Made by a program: the position numbers and the translations under genes. From assembly GCA_963766115.1 (NCBI GenBank), contig CAVXYR010000007.1, forward strand, positions 331,911-395,910: a stretch of 64,000 nt of DNA, in the 5' to 3' direction. The notes below the pieces were generated by a model. It worked only from the letters and a program-made list of their open reading frames with translations, had not been told where the DNA came from and ran no database searches. Below, piece by piece: positions 41,261 to 49,249 of this stretch. Each line of letters begins with the position of its first letter. Position 1 is the first letter of the stretch. The DNA is from 67-14 sp963766115 (GTDB lineage: Bacteria > Actinomycetota > Thermoleophilia > Solirubrobacterales > 70-9).

Positions 41261-43043
41261 AGTCGCAGCCGAGCCTTCCCGCGGTGAGGCCGCGCATGAT
41301 CGTGTCGGCGTTCTTCCGCATCATCCCGATGTAGGTCGAGGCCGCCGAGCCCGATTCTCCCAGTGTGTCCCCGTAGAGCGCGCCGCCGTCAGCGACGCCG
41401 GTATCCGTCGCGACCGCGTCCGAAAGAGCGTCGGGGGCCGAGCTTTCCGAGAAGACCGCCCCTGCTCTCTCTTTCGCGATCGAGTCTTCGAGGTCGGCGA
41501 GATCGCCGGCCGAAGGCTGGGCCTCATTGCTCAGGGCGGGGATCACGTTGCCGATCACGGTTATCCCGTAGCGGTTGGCCAGGTAGCCGAAGTTGTCGTG
41601 TTCGGTCACGATTCGGCGCCGCTCCGGCGGAACGGTCGCCAGGCAGGCGGCGATCGAGCGGTCGAGTGCCTCCAGTTTGTCGGCGTAGCGCGTGGCTCGT
41701 GCCTCGTACCGGGTCCTGCCGCCGGGGTCGAACCGGGACAGCTCCGCTTTGATCTTCGCCACGGCGGCTTCCACGTTGACCGGATCGTGCCACCAGTGAG
41801 GGTCGCGGTTCTCGCTCCCGTGGTCGGCGACCAGGGCGGCGGTGCCGGCCTCGTGGGCGTGGCCGTCGTCGGTGTGCCCGCCGGATATCGGGTCCGGCAG
41901 ATCCGCCCCGAGGTCGACCGTCGCCGCGCCGCCGCCGCTGTCTTCGACCAGGGTTTCGGTCCACCGGTCGATGTCGCCGCCGCTGCGGAAGATCAGCCGG
42001 GCGTCGCCGACCGCCTCCACATCGGACGGCCGCGGCTCGTAGTCGTGTGGGTCGGTGTTCGGACGGAGTATCCCGGTGACTTCGACCCGGCCGCCGCCAA
42101 CCTCGGCGACCAGATCGGCGACCTGCGTGGTGGTCGCCACCACAGGGATCCGTCCGCCGTCACCGCTGCCCTGACCGCTGCCACATCCGGTGATCGCCAG
42201 TCCCAGGCCGACGACTACGGTCGCGATCGCCGCCGCCCTGGAGCGGCGGAGGTTCCTAAAGGCCAAGACCACCGCAAAGACGAGCCCGCCTACCACCGCG
42301 ATCGTCGCTCCGGGGGGTGCGTCGGTCCTGACCGAGAGCCAGAGTCCGAACACGCCTTCGACCGCGGCCAGGGCGACGGCGCCGGCCTGCATTGTCGACA
42401 CCCGCCGGGTCACCAACCTCACGGTCGACGCCGGAACGACGACCAGGGCGACGACCAGGAGGGCTCCGACCGCGCTCAGGGCGGCGACCACGGTGAAGGC
42501 GACCACCGCCAGCAGCGCCAGGTCCAGCCAGGCCGAGCTTGACCTGAGGCTGGCCGCCGTCCCCTGGTCGAAGCCACGGGCGAGCCAGCGGGCCGAGAAC
42601 AGCCTGGTCGAGATCAGAGCCACCACCGCGGCGATCCCGGCGAGCAGCTGGTCGGCCGGTCCGATGGCCAGCAGCGAACCGAAGAGCAGCGAGTCGACGC
42701 CGGCTCCGGAGCCGAATACATCGGAGGCGAGGATCACGCCGGCCGCAAGGCAGGCGACCAGGACGAGGGCTGTGACGCTGTCAGCGCCTGTGCGCCGTGA
42801 CCGCGAGACCAGAGCCGAGATTCCGGTGAAAAGCGCAGCCATGCCAAAGGCGCCCAGGGCGGCGGAAAACCCGAGGCCGTCGGCAACGACCAGCCCGGGA
42901 AACGAGGCGGTGCCGACCGCATGGGAGTAGAAGGAGAGCCCTCGCAGCACTATCCAGGTTCCGGTCAACCCGGCGGCGACCGAGAGCAGCACGATCTCGA
43001 TGGTTCCCTCCTGGACGAAGGGCAGCGTGAATGGATCCAGCAA
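41253..43043 (-). CDS. Fusion of ABC-3 permease and ZnuA-like zinc-binding protein
   Basis: A 596-residue protein of two transport subunits in one chain. Residues ~1-270: permease with ~8 membrane segments and the contact loop SFYSHAVGTASFPGLVVADG. Residues ~272-292: last hydrophobic segment AAIATVVVGLGLAITGCG, which looks like a former lipoprotein signal with its cysteine. Residues ~300-596: cluster A-I solute-binding protein (VVATTTQVADLVAEVGG, NTDPHDYEPRPSD, a His-rich loop GGHTDDGHAH, DPHWWHDPVN, EHDNFGYLANRYGI). TTG 43043 with GGAG. First gene of the operon. Confidence 0.9.
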   Translation of the reverse strand: MLDPFTLPFVQEGTIEIVLLSVAAGLTGTWIVLRGLSFYSHAVGTASFPGLVVADGLGFSAALGAFGMAALFTGISALVSRSRRTGADSVTALVLVACLAAGVILASDVFGSGAGVDSLLFGSLLAIGPADQLLAGIAAVVALISTRLFSARWLARGFDQGTAASLRSSSAWLDLALLAVVAFTVVAALSAVGALLVVALVVVPASTVRLVTRRVSTMQAGAVALAAVEGVFGLWLSVRTDAPPGATIAVVGGLVFAVVLAFRNLRRSRAAAIATVVVGLGLAITGCGSGQGSGDGGRIPVVATTTQVADLVAEVGGGRVEVTGILRPNTDPHDYEPRPSDVEAVGDARLIFRSGGDIDRWTETLVEDSGGGAATVDLGADLPDPISGGHTDDGHAHEAGTAALVADHGSENRDPHWWHDPVNVEAAVAKIKAELSRFDPGGRTRYEARATRYADKLEALDRSIAACLATVPPERRRIVTEHDNFGYLANRYGITVIGNVIPALSNEAQPSAGDLADLEDSIAKERAGAVFSESSAPDALSDAVATDTGVADGGALYGDTLGESGSAASTYIGMMRKNADTIMRGLTAGRLGCDFE

Positions 43044-43101
43044 TTGACGCTCCGTTGAGTGGGTTTCCGGACCTGCCGGAGATGGAAAGACCGGATTTAT
43101 A

Positions 43102-43122
43102 TCATAATGAGAGTCGTTATCA
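43102..43122 (-). promoter_or_regulatory. Zur-like operator and promoter of the zinc operon
   Basis: TCATAATGA, GAG, TCGTTATCA is an imperfect 9-3-9 inverted repeat (7 of 9 pairs) in an AT-rich patch about 60 bases before the fusion-gene start. On the minus strand it contains TATGAT, a plausible -10, so a bound repressor would block transcription. The TGATAA...TTATGA form resembles Fur/Zur boxes; the metal cannot be told from the site. Confidence 0.7.
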
Positions 43123-43227
43123 TCTTTGAAGGCGGCTCATGGACAGCCCCTTCGAGTCGGGAGGTCGTCCGCGCCAAGCGGCGCGAGGCCGGGTCGCGTT
43201 GAGCGGTCGCCGCGGCGCCCGCCGGGA

Positions 43228-44421
43228 TCAGCTGTAGCGGTCCCAGCGGTGGAGGGCGTCCCAGGGGTTCATGAAGGTGCCACCCTGGTACCAGCCGGGC
43301 CCGCTCCACTGCTCGAAGTGAAGGTGGCAGGCGGTGCTGCGCCCGGTGGTTCCGACCGAACCGATCCGTTGTCCGGTCTTGACCTTCTGGCCGACCTTGA
43401 GCGGAGACCTGACCGGCATGTGCATGTAGACCTGGCTCCGCTTCCCGGCTCCGCGGAGGTTGATCACCAGGTAGTTGCCTGCCCCGCCCGCCTGGTAGTC
43501 GTTGTAGTAGACGGTGCCTCCGCGTGCGGCGACGATCGGCGTGCCGCAGGCGGCGAGAAGGTCGACCCCCTGGTGGCCTCGGCCGGCGCCGATGCCGTCA
43601 CCGTATGAGTGGGCGCCTCGGAGGGGGAACGAGTAGCCGAAGATCTTGAAACTGAACGGGTCGGCGACCTCCTTTGACCGGGCGGCCCGTTTGCGGAGCT
43701 TGCTGATCCGGGCCGAGATCGATGCCGGGGTTCCATCGGCGCCCCGGATCACGTAGCTGTAGGCGCCGTTGGCGGCCAGCTTCTTCTCGGTCGTCTTGCC
43801 GTTCCAGGTGACCGTCTGGGATGAGCCCGACTCCACGTCCCTGCGAAACAGGCTGCGCACGACCTCGCCCGACCTGCTGGTGATATCGATCCGCAGGTCG
43901 AAAGTGGGCCGGGCGCCGGAGATCACGTAGCGGAGCTTGGGCTTCCTGATCCCGAACTGAAACGTCCTCGAGGTGCTGATCGCGGCGTCGGTCACGCTGA
44001 GTTTGCCGCCGGCCGTGACCTTGCCGGCCTGACCGACGTAGAGAGTCTGGGGTGAGGGGGCGGAAAAGGTGCCGCTGACCGTGGCCACCCGGACCCTGCC
44101 GCTGACCGCTTTCGGCGGGACGGTTGCTTCGACCCTGGTTGCACTAGTCAGATCCGGCTTGACTTTGACCGCGCCCGACTGGGCGGCGAACCGGACCAGT
44201 TTGGTCGACTCCATTTCAGTTCCGGTGATCTGAATCGTTCCCCCCGGCGTGGTCGCCCGGACCTTGGTGCAGCCCGAGAGGCAGACCACGTTCTTGATTT
44301 CCGGGACCCCGGGAACCTGCAGGCCGCCCCCGGCGGTGGTTGCTGCGACCGCTGGCACCGAAGTGGCGATAAATGCCATCAGGGCGATGGCGAAGATTGG
44401 CTTTGCGTGGCTGGCGATCAA
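43228..44421 (-). CDS. Secreted M23 peptidase with IPT/TIG-like domain
   Basis: Cell-wall endopeptidase (lysostaphin-type) of 397 residues. Signal peptide MIASHAKPIFAIALMAFIAT ends at VPAVAA. Residues ~50-130: IPT/TIG-like beta domain (TTPGGTIQITGTEMESTKLV). Middle region: repeat-like beta domain. C-terminal ~130: M23 with GRGHQGVDLLAACGTPIVAA (His and Asp ligands), QVYMHM and HLHFE (final ligands). TTG 44421 was chosen because it starts the signal peptide; the frame is open further upstream only through the riboswitch. Expression is probably governed by c-di-AMP. Confidence 0.9.
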   Translation of the reverse strand: MIASHAKPIFAIALMAFIATSVPAVAATTAGGGLQVPGVPEIKNVVCLSGCTKVRATTPGGTIQITGTEMESTKLVRFAAQSGAVKVKPDLTSATRVEATVPPKAVSGRVRVATVSGTFSAPSPQTLYVGQAGKVTAGGKLSVTDAAISTSRTFQFGIRKPKLRYVISGARPTFDLRIDITSRSGEVVRSLFRRDVESGSSQTVTWNGKTTEKKLAANGAYSYVIRGADGTPASISARISKLRKRAARSKEVADPFSFKIFGYSFPLRGAHSYGDGIGAGRGHQGVDLLAACGTPIVAARGGTVYYNDYQAGGAGNYLVINLRGAGKRSQVYMHMPVRSPLKVGQKVKTGQRIGSVGTTGRSTACHLHFEQWSGPGWYQGGTFMNPWDALHRWDRYS

Positions 44422-44433
44422 TTGCTCTTTCTC

Positions 44434-44575
44434 TGGTGCCTGCGGAGTTAGCTGGCGGGCTCGCGCTGAAAGAGTCGCGCTACGGAGCAGTGGCTGCCTC
44501 CGATTCGCCCCTTGGGGAAATTTTTCCCCGTTGGTTCCTCCGCCCCGTCCGGTGTCCCGGAACGGGTTAGGCGTA
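44434..44575 (-). ncRNA. c-di-AMP riboswitch (ydaO/yuaA class)
   Basis: In the minus-strand leader of the M23 gene, the conserved elements of the ydaO class appear in order: GCCTAACCCG, CGGAGGAACCA, GGGGCGAATC, then GCGAGCCCG and CAGCTAACTCCGCAGGCA (44437-44454). The last block is nearly the same as in known ydaO aptamers. It ends about 13 nt before the TTG start, next to a purine-rich ribosome binding site. Actinobacterial cell-wall hydrolase genes (rpfA type) are known targets of this riboswitch, which normally turns expression off when c-di-AMP is bound. Confidence 0.9.
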
Positions 44576-44586
44576 TCGACTGCGGC

Positions 44587-44617
44587 AGTATAGGGGGTCC
44601 ACGGGCGGCGTGTCCAA
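44587..44617 (-). promoter_or_regulatory. Probable promoter of the riboswitch-M23 transcript
   Basis: On the minus strand a -10 TATACT (44592-44587) lies just before the riboswitch. TTGGAC (44617-44612) is a possible -35 but with a long 19-base spacer; GGACAC would give 17. Confidence 0.5.
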
Positions 44618-44720
44618 TATCGGCGGTTCGCCGGGTCGACCCCGGAAAGGCGCTGATCCCGCCGGTTCCCTATCATGCGCAGGCCGCGTCCGCAGCGCCT
44701 GGCTGCCCGCGCCCGTTCCC

Positions 44721-45155
44721 ATGAAAACTTTCGTAGCCACCCCCACCAATCGCCAGAGAGACTGGTACCTCGTCGACGCCGAAGGCCAGACCCTCGGCCG
44801 CATGGCGACCCAGCTTGCCGATGCGCTGCGTGGCAAGCGCAAGCCCGACTACACCCCCCACATAGACACGGGCGACTTCGTGGTCGTGGTCAACGCCGAA
44901 AAGGTCCGTGTAACCGGGGACAAGATGAACTCGAAGACTTACTGGCGCCACAGCGGTTATCCCGGTGGCATCCGTTCCCGCACCCTGGGGGAGATGCTCG
45001 AGCGCCAGCCCGAGGAAGTGATCCGCAAGGCGGTCAAGGGCATGCTGCCCCGAAACAAGCTCTCGCGTCAGCAGTTGCTCAAGTTGAAGGTGTACGCCGG
45101 CCCGGACCACCCCCACCAAGCCCAGCAGCCCGAGCCCATGGAGATAAAGAAGTGA
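44721..45155 (+). CDS. rplM: Ribosomal protein uL13
   Basis: Large-subunit protein L13, 144 residues: KTFVATPTNRQRDWYLVDAE, QTLGRMATQLADALRGK, NAEKVRVTGDKMNSKTYWRHSGYPGG (split across the core) and GMLPRNKLSRQQLLKLKVY. The ATG at 44721 has no clear Shine-Dalgarno sequence; a -10-like TATCAT (44671-44676) lies 45 bases upstream. Overlaps rpsI by 4 nt, the usual rplM-rpsI order. Confidence 0.97.
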   Translation: MKTFVATPTNRQRDWYLVDAEGQTLGRMATQLADALRGKRKPDYTPHIDTGDFVVVVNAEKVRVTGDKMNSKTYWRHSGYPGGIRSRTLGEMLERQPEEVIRKAVKGMLPRNKLSRQQLLKLKVYAGPDHPHQAQQPEPMEIKK

Positions 45156-45979
45156 GCGACGAAGAACTCGACCAGAACGCCGACGCCGAAGCGGCCGAGG
45201 CTGAAGCGACCGGCCCGGAAGCGGCCGCGGAAGAGGCTCCGGCAGTCGACGAAGAGACCGTCGTGGAGGAGATCGAGGTCGAGGTACCGGCCGGTGAAAC
45301 CGTGGAGGTCGAGGTCTCCGCAGACGAAGACGTCGAAGTCGAGGTCTCGGCGGACGAAGACGTCGAGGTCGAGGTCACCGAGTCCGAGGAGCCGGCCTCC
45401 GGCGGGTCTGACCTGCCGCCCGGAGCTGACCTGGAACCGATCTCGGTAGAGCCGGAAGCTGAGCTCAGTACCGAACAGAGGGCTCGTCTCGAGGCGGAAG
45501 AGGAGGAGCGCGCCGAGCGCGAGGCAGCCGACGCCGAAGAGGGCGACGAGGATGTCCCGCCGCCACCGCCGGCTCCTGCCAAGATCGCCAAAGACGCGCG
45601 ATTCATCGCGACCGGAAAGCGCAAGCGGTCGGTCGCCAGGGTGATCGTGCTGGCCGGCGAAGGAAAAATCACGGTCAACGACCGGGAAATCGACGAGTAC
45701 TTCCCGCGCCCCCGGCATCGCACCATCGTCAACTCGCCCCTTGTGGCTACCGGATACGAGTCGAACATCGATCTCCGGATCCGGGTCCACGGTGGTGGCA
45801 TCAGCGGCCAGGCCGGTGCGGTCAGGCACGGCATCGCCCGGGCTCTGACCGAGGTCGACCCTGAACTGCGTTCCGAACTCAAGCGCCGCGGCTTCCTCAC
45901 GCGCGACGCGAGGGCCAAGGAGCGGCGCAAGGCCGGCCTGAAGAAGGCCCGCAAGCGGCCACAGTTCTCCAAGCGCTAG
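45152..45979 (+). CDS. rpsI: Ribosomal protein uS9 with long acidic repeat-bearing N-terminus
   Basis: Small-subunit protein S9; residues ~148-275 are the complete ribosomal core (FIATGKRKRSVARVIVLAGE, SGQAGAVRHGIARAL, and KKARKRPQFSKR, the tail that reaches the P-site tRNA). Residues 1-147 are an extension, about half acidic, with two exact VEVEVSADED units and a VEVEVTESEE variant (51-80), a Glu-rich helix (107-133) and PPPPPAPAK as linker. Total 275 residues versus ~130 in E. coli; actinobacterial S9 often has a shorter acidic extension. GTG start overlaps the rplM stop. Confidence 0.95.
   Translation: MSDEELDQNADAEAAEAEATGPEAAAEEAPAVDEETVVEEIEVEVPAGETVEVEVSADEDVEVEVSADEDVEVEVTESEEPASGGSDLPPGADLEPISVEPEAELSTEQRARLEAEEEERAEREAADAEEGDEDVPPPPPAPAKIAKDARFIATGKRKRSVARVIVLAGEGKITVNDREIDEYFPRPRHRTIVNSPLVATGYESNIDLRIRVHGGGISGQAGAVRHGIARALTEVDPELRSELKRRGFLTRDARAKERRKAGLKKARKRPQFSKR
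45302..45391 (+). repeat. Three 30-bp in-frame units in rpsI
   Basis: Tandem 30-bp units coding VEVEVSADED, VEVEVSADED and VEVEVTESEE. The first two differ only at a few synonymous positions, so selection acts on protein sequence or the copying was recent. Confidence 0.8.
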
Positions 45980-45983
45980 AGCC

Positions 45984-47303
45984 CTGTCTATCCCGGACCG
46001 CAGACTGTTTGGCACGGACGGGGTCCGCGGCCGGGTCGGCGAGTTGCTCGACGCCGAACTCGCCCTGGCGGTTGGTCGTGCCGGCACCGCGGCCCTGGGG
46101 ATCGAGCGGCCACAGGTCCTGATCGTCCGCGACACGCGCGAGTCGGGACCGATGCTCGAGGCGGCGCTGGCCGCCGGAATAGCCGAGGCCGGCGGCGACG
46201 TCCACCTTGCCGGAGTGCTGCCGACCCCGGCGGCCGCGCTGCTCTCGCGCCAGTACGGTTTTGATCTCGCCGCGGTGGTTTCGGCTTCGCACAACCCCTA
46301 TCAGGACAACGGGATCAAGCTGTTCGCAGGGGGAAGCGGAAAGCTCGACGACAGCACCGAGGCCGGGATCGAGCGCCTGATCCACGAACCGCCGTCACCG
46401 GCCGACAGGCCGGGCCGGATCGCCGAGCTGCGTTCGGCCGAGCAGGACTACCTGCGGGCCCTCCGGACCGCATTCCGAATCGACCTCTCCGGACAGAGAA
46501 TCGCGCTCGACTGCGCCAACGGGGCGACATACAGGGTGGCCGGCGAGATCTTCACCCGCTTGGGAGCCGAGGTCGAACTGCTCGCCACCGAGCCCGACGG
46601 ACGCAACATCAACCGGGACTGCGGATCGACCTCGACCGGGATGCTGGTCGAACACATAACCGGCTCCGAAGCGACGCTCGGATTCGCCTTCGACGGTGAT
46701 GGCGACCGCGTGCTCGCGGTGGACGGCTCGGGCCGGATCTACGACGGCGACGAGATGATCGCCGTGATTGCCGGGGAGCGCCACGCCGCCGGTCGGCTGA
46801 ACGGAGGGATCGCGGTAACCGTGATGAGTAACTACGGCTTCCACCTGGCGATGGAGGAGGCCGGGGTCGAGGTCGAGGTGACCAAGGTCGGGGACCGCTA
46901 TGTGCTCGAAGCCCTGCGCGAAAAAGGGTGGGAGCTCGGCGGGGAGCAGTCGGGCCACATCATCTCGACCGACTACGCGCCGACCGGCGACGGAATCGCC
47001 GCGGCCCTGATGCTGCTGGGCTCGCTCGGTGGACGGGATCTGGCCGAGGCCACGGTGATGAGGAAGCTCCCGCAGACCCTGGTCAACGTCACGGTGGCCG
47101 ACCGCGGGGCGATCGAGGGCGCCGCGGTGGTTCACGAGGCGGTTGAGCGGGCCGAACGGGCGCTCGCCGGCAAAGGGAGGGTGCTGCTGCGCGCCTCCGG
47201 GACCGAACCGCTGGTCCGGGTGATGGTCGAGGCGCCGACGGCCGAAGAGGCGGAGCGGATCTGCGCCGAGCTGGCCGGTCTCGTCCGGTCCGAGCTCGGC
47301 TGA
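45984..47303 (+). CDS. glmM: Phosphoglucosamine mutase, non-canonical start
   Basis: Converts glucosamine-6-P to glucosamine-1-P for UDP-GlcNAc. Conserved FGTDGVRG occurs at residues ~9-16 only if translation starts near 45984. The phosphoserine loop is VVSASHNPYQDNG, the metal loop DGDGDR, and the end RASGTEPLVRVMVEA. The first ATG/GTG/TTG in frame is TTG 46044, already past FGTDGVRG, so the real start is probably CTG 45984 (4 nt after the rpsI stop) or ATC 45990. 439 residues from CTG, normal length. glmS follows. Confidence 0.92.
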   Translation: MSIPDRRLFGTDGVRGRVGELLDAELALAVGRAGTAALGIERPQVLIVRDTRESGPMLEAALAAGIAEAGGDVHLAGVLPTPAAALLSRQYGFDLAAVVSASHNPYQDNGIKLFAGGSGKLDDSTEAGIERLIHEPPSPADRPGRIAELRSAEQDYLRALRTAFRIDLSGQRIALDCANGATYRVAGEIFTRLGAEVELLATEPDGRNINRDCGSTSTGMLVEHITGSEATLGFAFDGDGDRVLAVDGSGRIYDGDEMIAVIAGERHAAGRLNGGIAVTVMSNYGFHLAMEEAGVEVEVTKVGDRYVLEALREKGWELGGEQSGHIISTDYAPTGDGIAAALMLLGSLGGRDLAEATVMRKLPQTLVNVTVADRGAIEGAAVVHEAVERAERALAGKGRVLLRASGTEPLVRVMVEAPTAEEAERICAELAGLVRSELG

Positions 47304-47351
47304 CCCGTTCCGGTCGAATCAACGCCGACCGCGTAGCCTTACTGCCAACTC

Positions 47352-49211
47352 ATGTGCGGAATCATCGGATACGTCGGCGCTCGCCCCTGCGAGGAGATCC
47401 TTGTTGCGGGCCTTGAAAAGCTCGAATACCGCGGCTATGACTCGGCCGGGGTCGCGATGCTGATCCCCGGCGGGGTGGAGAAGGTCAGGGCGGTCGGCAA
47501 CCTGGCGAAACTCCGTACGGCACTTGAAGAAACCGAGCTCTCCGGATTGGCCGAGACTCCTGATTCGGTCGGCACGTTCACCGGCATCGCCCACACCAGG
47601 TGGGCGACTCACGGACGGGTCACCGAGGCCAACGCCCATCCTCACTCGGACGCCCGCGAGGAGGTTCAGATCGCGCTCAACGGGATCATCGAAAACCATG
47701 CCGACCTCCGCGACGAGCTCGAGGCCACCGGCAGCGAGTTCAGTTCGGAGACCGATGCCGAGGTCCTGGCTCACCTGATCGCGCGGGAGTATGAGGGCGA
47801 CCTGACCGCCGCTGCGCGGGCGGCCTTTCATCTGATGAGGGGCCATTTCTCTTTCGTGGCCATGCATTCGGATGCCTCCGGCGTCCTGGTCGGGGCCCGG
47901 AAGGAGTGTCCGCTGGTGGTCGGGGTGGGCGAATCGGAGAACTTCATCGCCTCGGCGATTCCGGCCTTCATGGCCGAGACCCGGCAGGTCATGTCGATCG
48001 AGAGCGACGAGATCGTGACCGTGACCGCCGACTCGATCACCATCGAGACGGCAGACGGGGTCCCGGTATCACGCGAATCGGAAAAGGTCACCTGGGACGA
48101 GGAGGCGGCCGAAAAGGGCGGCTACGACACGTTCATGATGAAGGAGATCCACGAGCAGCCCGAGGCGATCGCCGAGACGATCCTCGACCGCCTGCCGCAT
48201 TCCGACGGAGTCGACCTGTCCGACGTGAACCTGTCCGACGAGTTCCTGGCCGGGGTCAAGCGCGTGGTCATCGTCGCCTGCGGGACTTCGTACCACGCCG
48301 GCCTGGTCGGCCGGTACGCGATCGAGCGCTGGGCGCGGGTCCCGGTCGAGATGGACATCGCCTCGGAGTACCGCTACCGCGACCCGGTGATCGGGCCCGG
48401 CGACCTGGTGATCGGCATTACCCAGTCGGGTGAGACCGCTGACACCCTTGCCGCGATGCGGCTCGCCCGCGACGCCGGGGCCACGGTCCTCGCGGTGACC
48501 AACATCATGGGCAGCCAGGCCACCCGCGACAGCGATGCCGTGCTTTACACCAGGGCCGGGCTGGAGATCGGGGTCGCCGCGACCAAGACCTTCGTCGCCC
48601 AGGTTGCCGCGATGTACCTTTTTGCGCTGAGGCTGGCCGAGCTCCGCCAGACGCTTCCCCACGAAGAGATCGTCGAACTGGTCACCGAGCTGAGGCAGAT
48701 CCCGGAGAAGATGGAGCAGACGATCGATGCCGAGTCGGCTCGGGTCCTTACAGTCGCCGAGCGCCACAAGGACCAGAAGTTCTTCCTCTATCTCGGTCGT
48801 CACATCGGACTTCCGGTCTGCCTCGAGGGCGCGCTCAAGCTGAAGGAGGTGTCCTACATCCCGACCGATGCCTACGCCGCAGGCGAGATGAAACACGGTC
48901 CGATCGCCCTGCTGGACGAGTCGACCCCGGTTGTCTGTGTCGCCACCGACAGTCCGATCCTCGACAAGGTGCTCTCGAACATCGAGGAGGTCCGCGCCCG
49001 GGGCGCCGACACGATCGCCGTCGCGACCGAAGGCGACAGCCGGGTTGAAAAGGTCGCCGGGGAGACGATTCTCGTCCCGAGGACCGACTGGGTCCTCCAG
49101 CCGCTGCTGGCGATCCTTCCCCTCCAGCTGCTCGCCTACCACGTCGCCCGGCTCAACGGCCTCAACGTCGATCAGCCGCGCAACCTGGCCAAGACGGTCA
49201 CGGTCGAGTAG
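47352..49211 (+). CDS. glmS: Glucosamine-6-phosphate synthase
   Basis: Makes glucosamine-6-P from fructose-6-P and glutamine, feeding GlmM next door. Residues 2-220: Ntn glutaminase with the nucleophile Cys2 in MCGIIGYVG and HTRWATHG. Residues ~290-610: two SIS domains (VIVACGTSYHAGLVG, GITQSGETADTLAA, ATKTFVAQ, and the closing NLAKTVTVE). The 48-base gap upstream is too short for a glmS ribozyme. 619 residues. Confidence 0.97.
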   Translation: MCGIIGYVGARPCEEILVAGLEKLEYRGYDSAGVAMLIPGGVEKVRAVGNLAKLRTALEETELSGLAETPDSVGTFTGIAHTRWATHGRVTEANAHPHSDAREEVQIALNGIIENHADLRDELEATGSEFSSETDAEVLAHLIAREYEGDLTAAARAAFHLMRGHFSFVAMHSDASGVLVGARKECPLVVGVGESENFIASAIPAFMAETRQVMSIESDEIVTVTADSITIETADGVPVSRESEKVTWDEEAAEKGGYDTFMMKEIHEQPEAIAETILDRLPHSDGVDLSDVNLSDEFLAGVKRVVIVACGTSYHAGLVGRYAIERWARVPVEMDIASEYRYRDPVIGPGDLVIGITQSGETADTLAAMRLARDAGATVLAVTNIMGSQATRDSDAVLYTRAGLEIGVAATKTFVAQVAAMYLFALRLAELRQTLPHEEIVELVTELRQIPEKMEQTIDAESARVLTVAERHKDQKFFLYLGRHIGLPVCLEGALKLKEVSYIPTDAYAAGEMKHGPIALLDESTPVVCVATDSPILDKVLSNIEEVRARGADTIAVATEGDSRVEKVAGETILVPRTDWVLQPLLAILPLQLLAYHVARLNGLNVDQPRNLAKTVTVE

Positions 49212-49249
49212 CCCCGAAGGCACCAGACGACTCGCTAGGATGCCGCAGC

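Noticed and set aside
47304..47351. glmS ribozyme upstream of glmS
   Set aside because: The gap between glmM and glmS is only 48 bases, too short for the ribozyme core.
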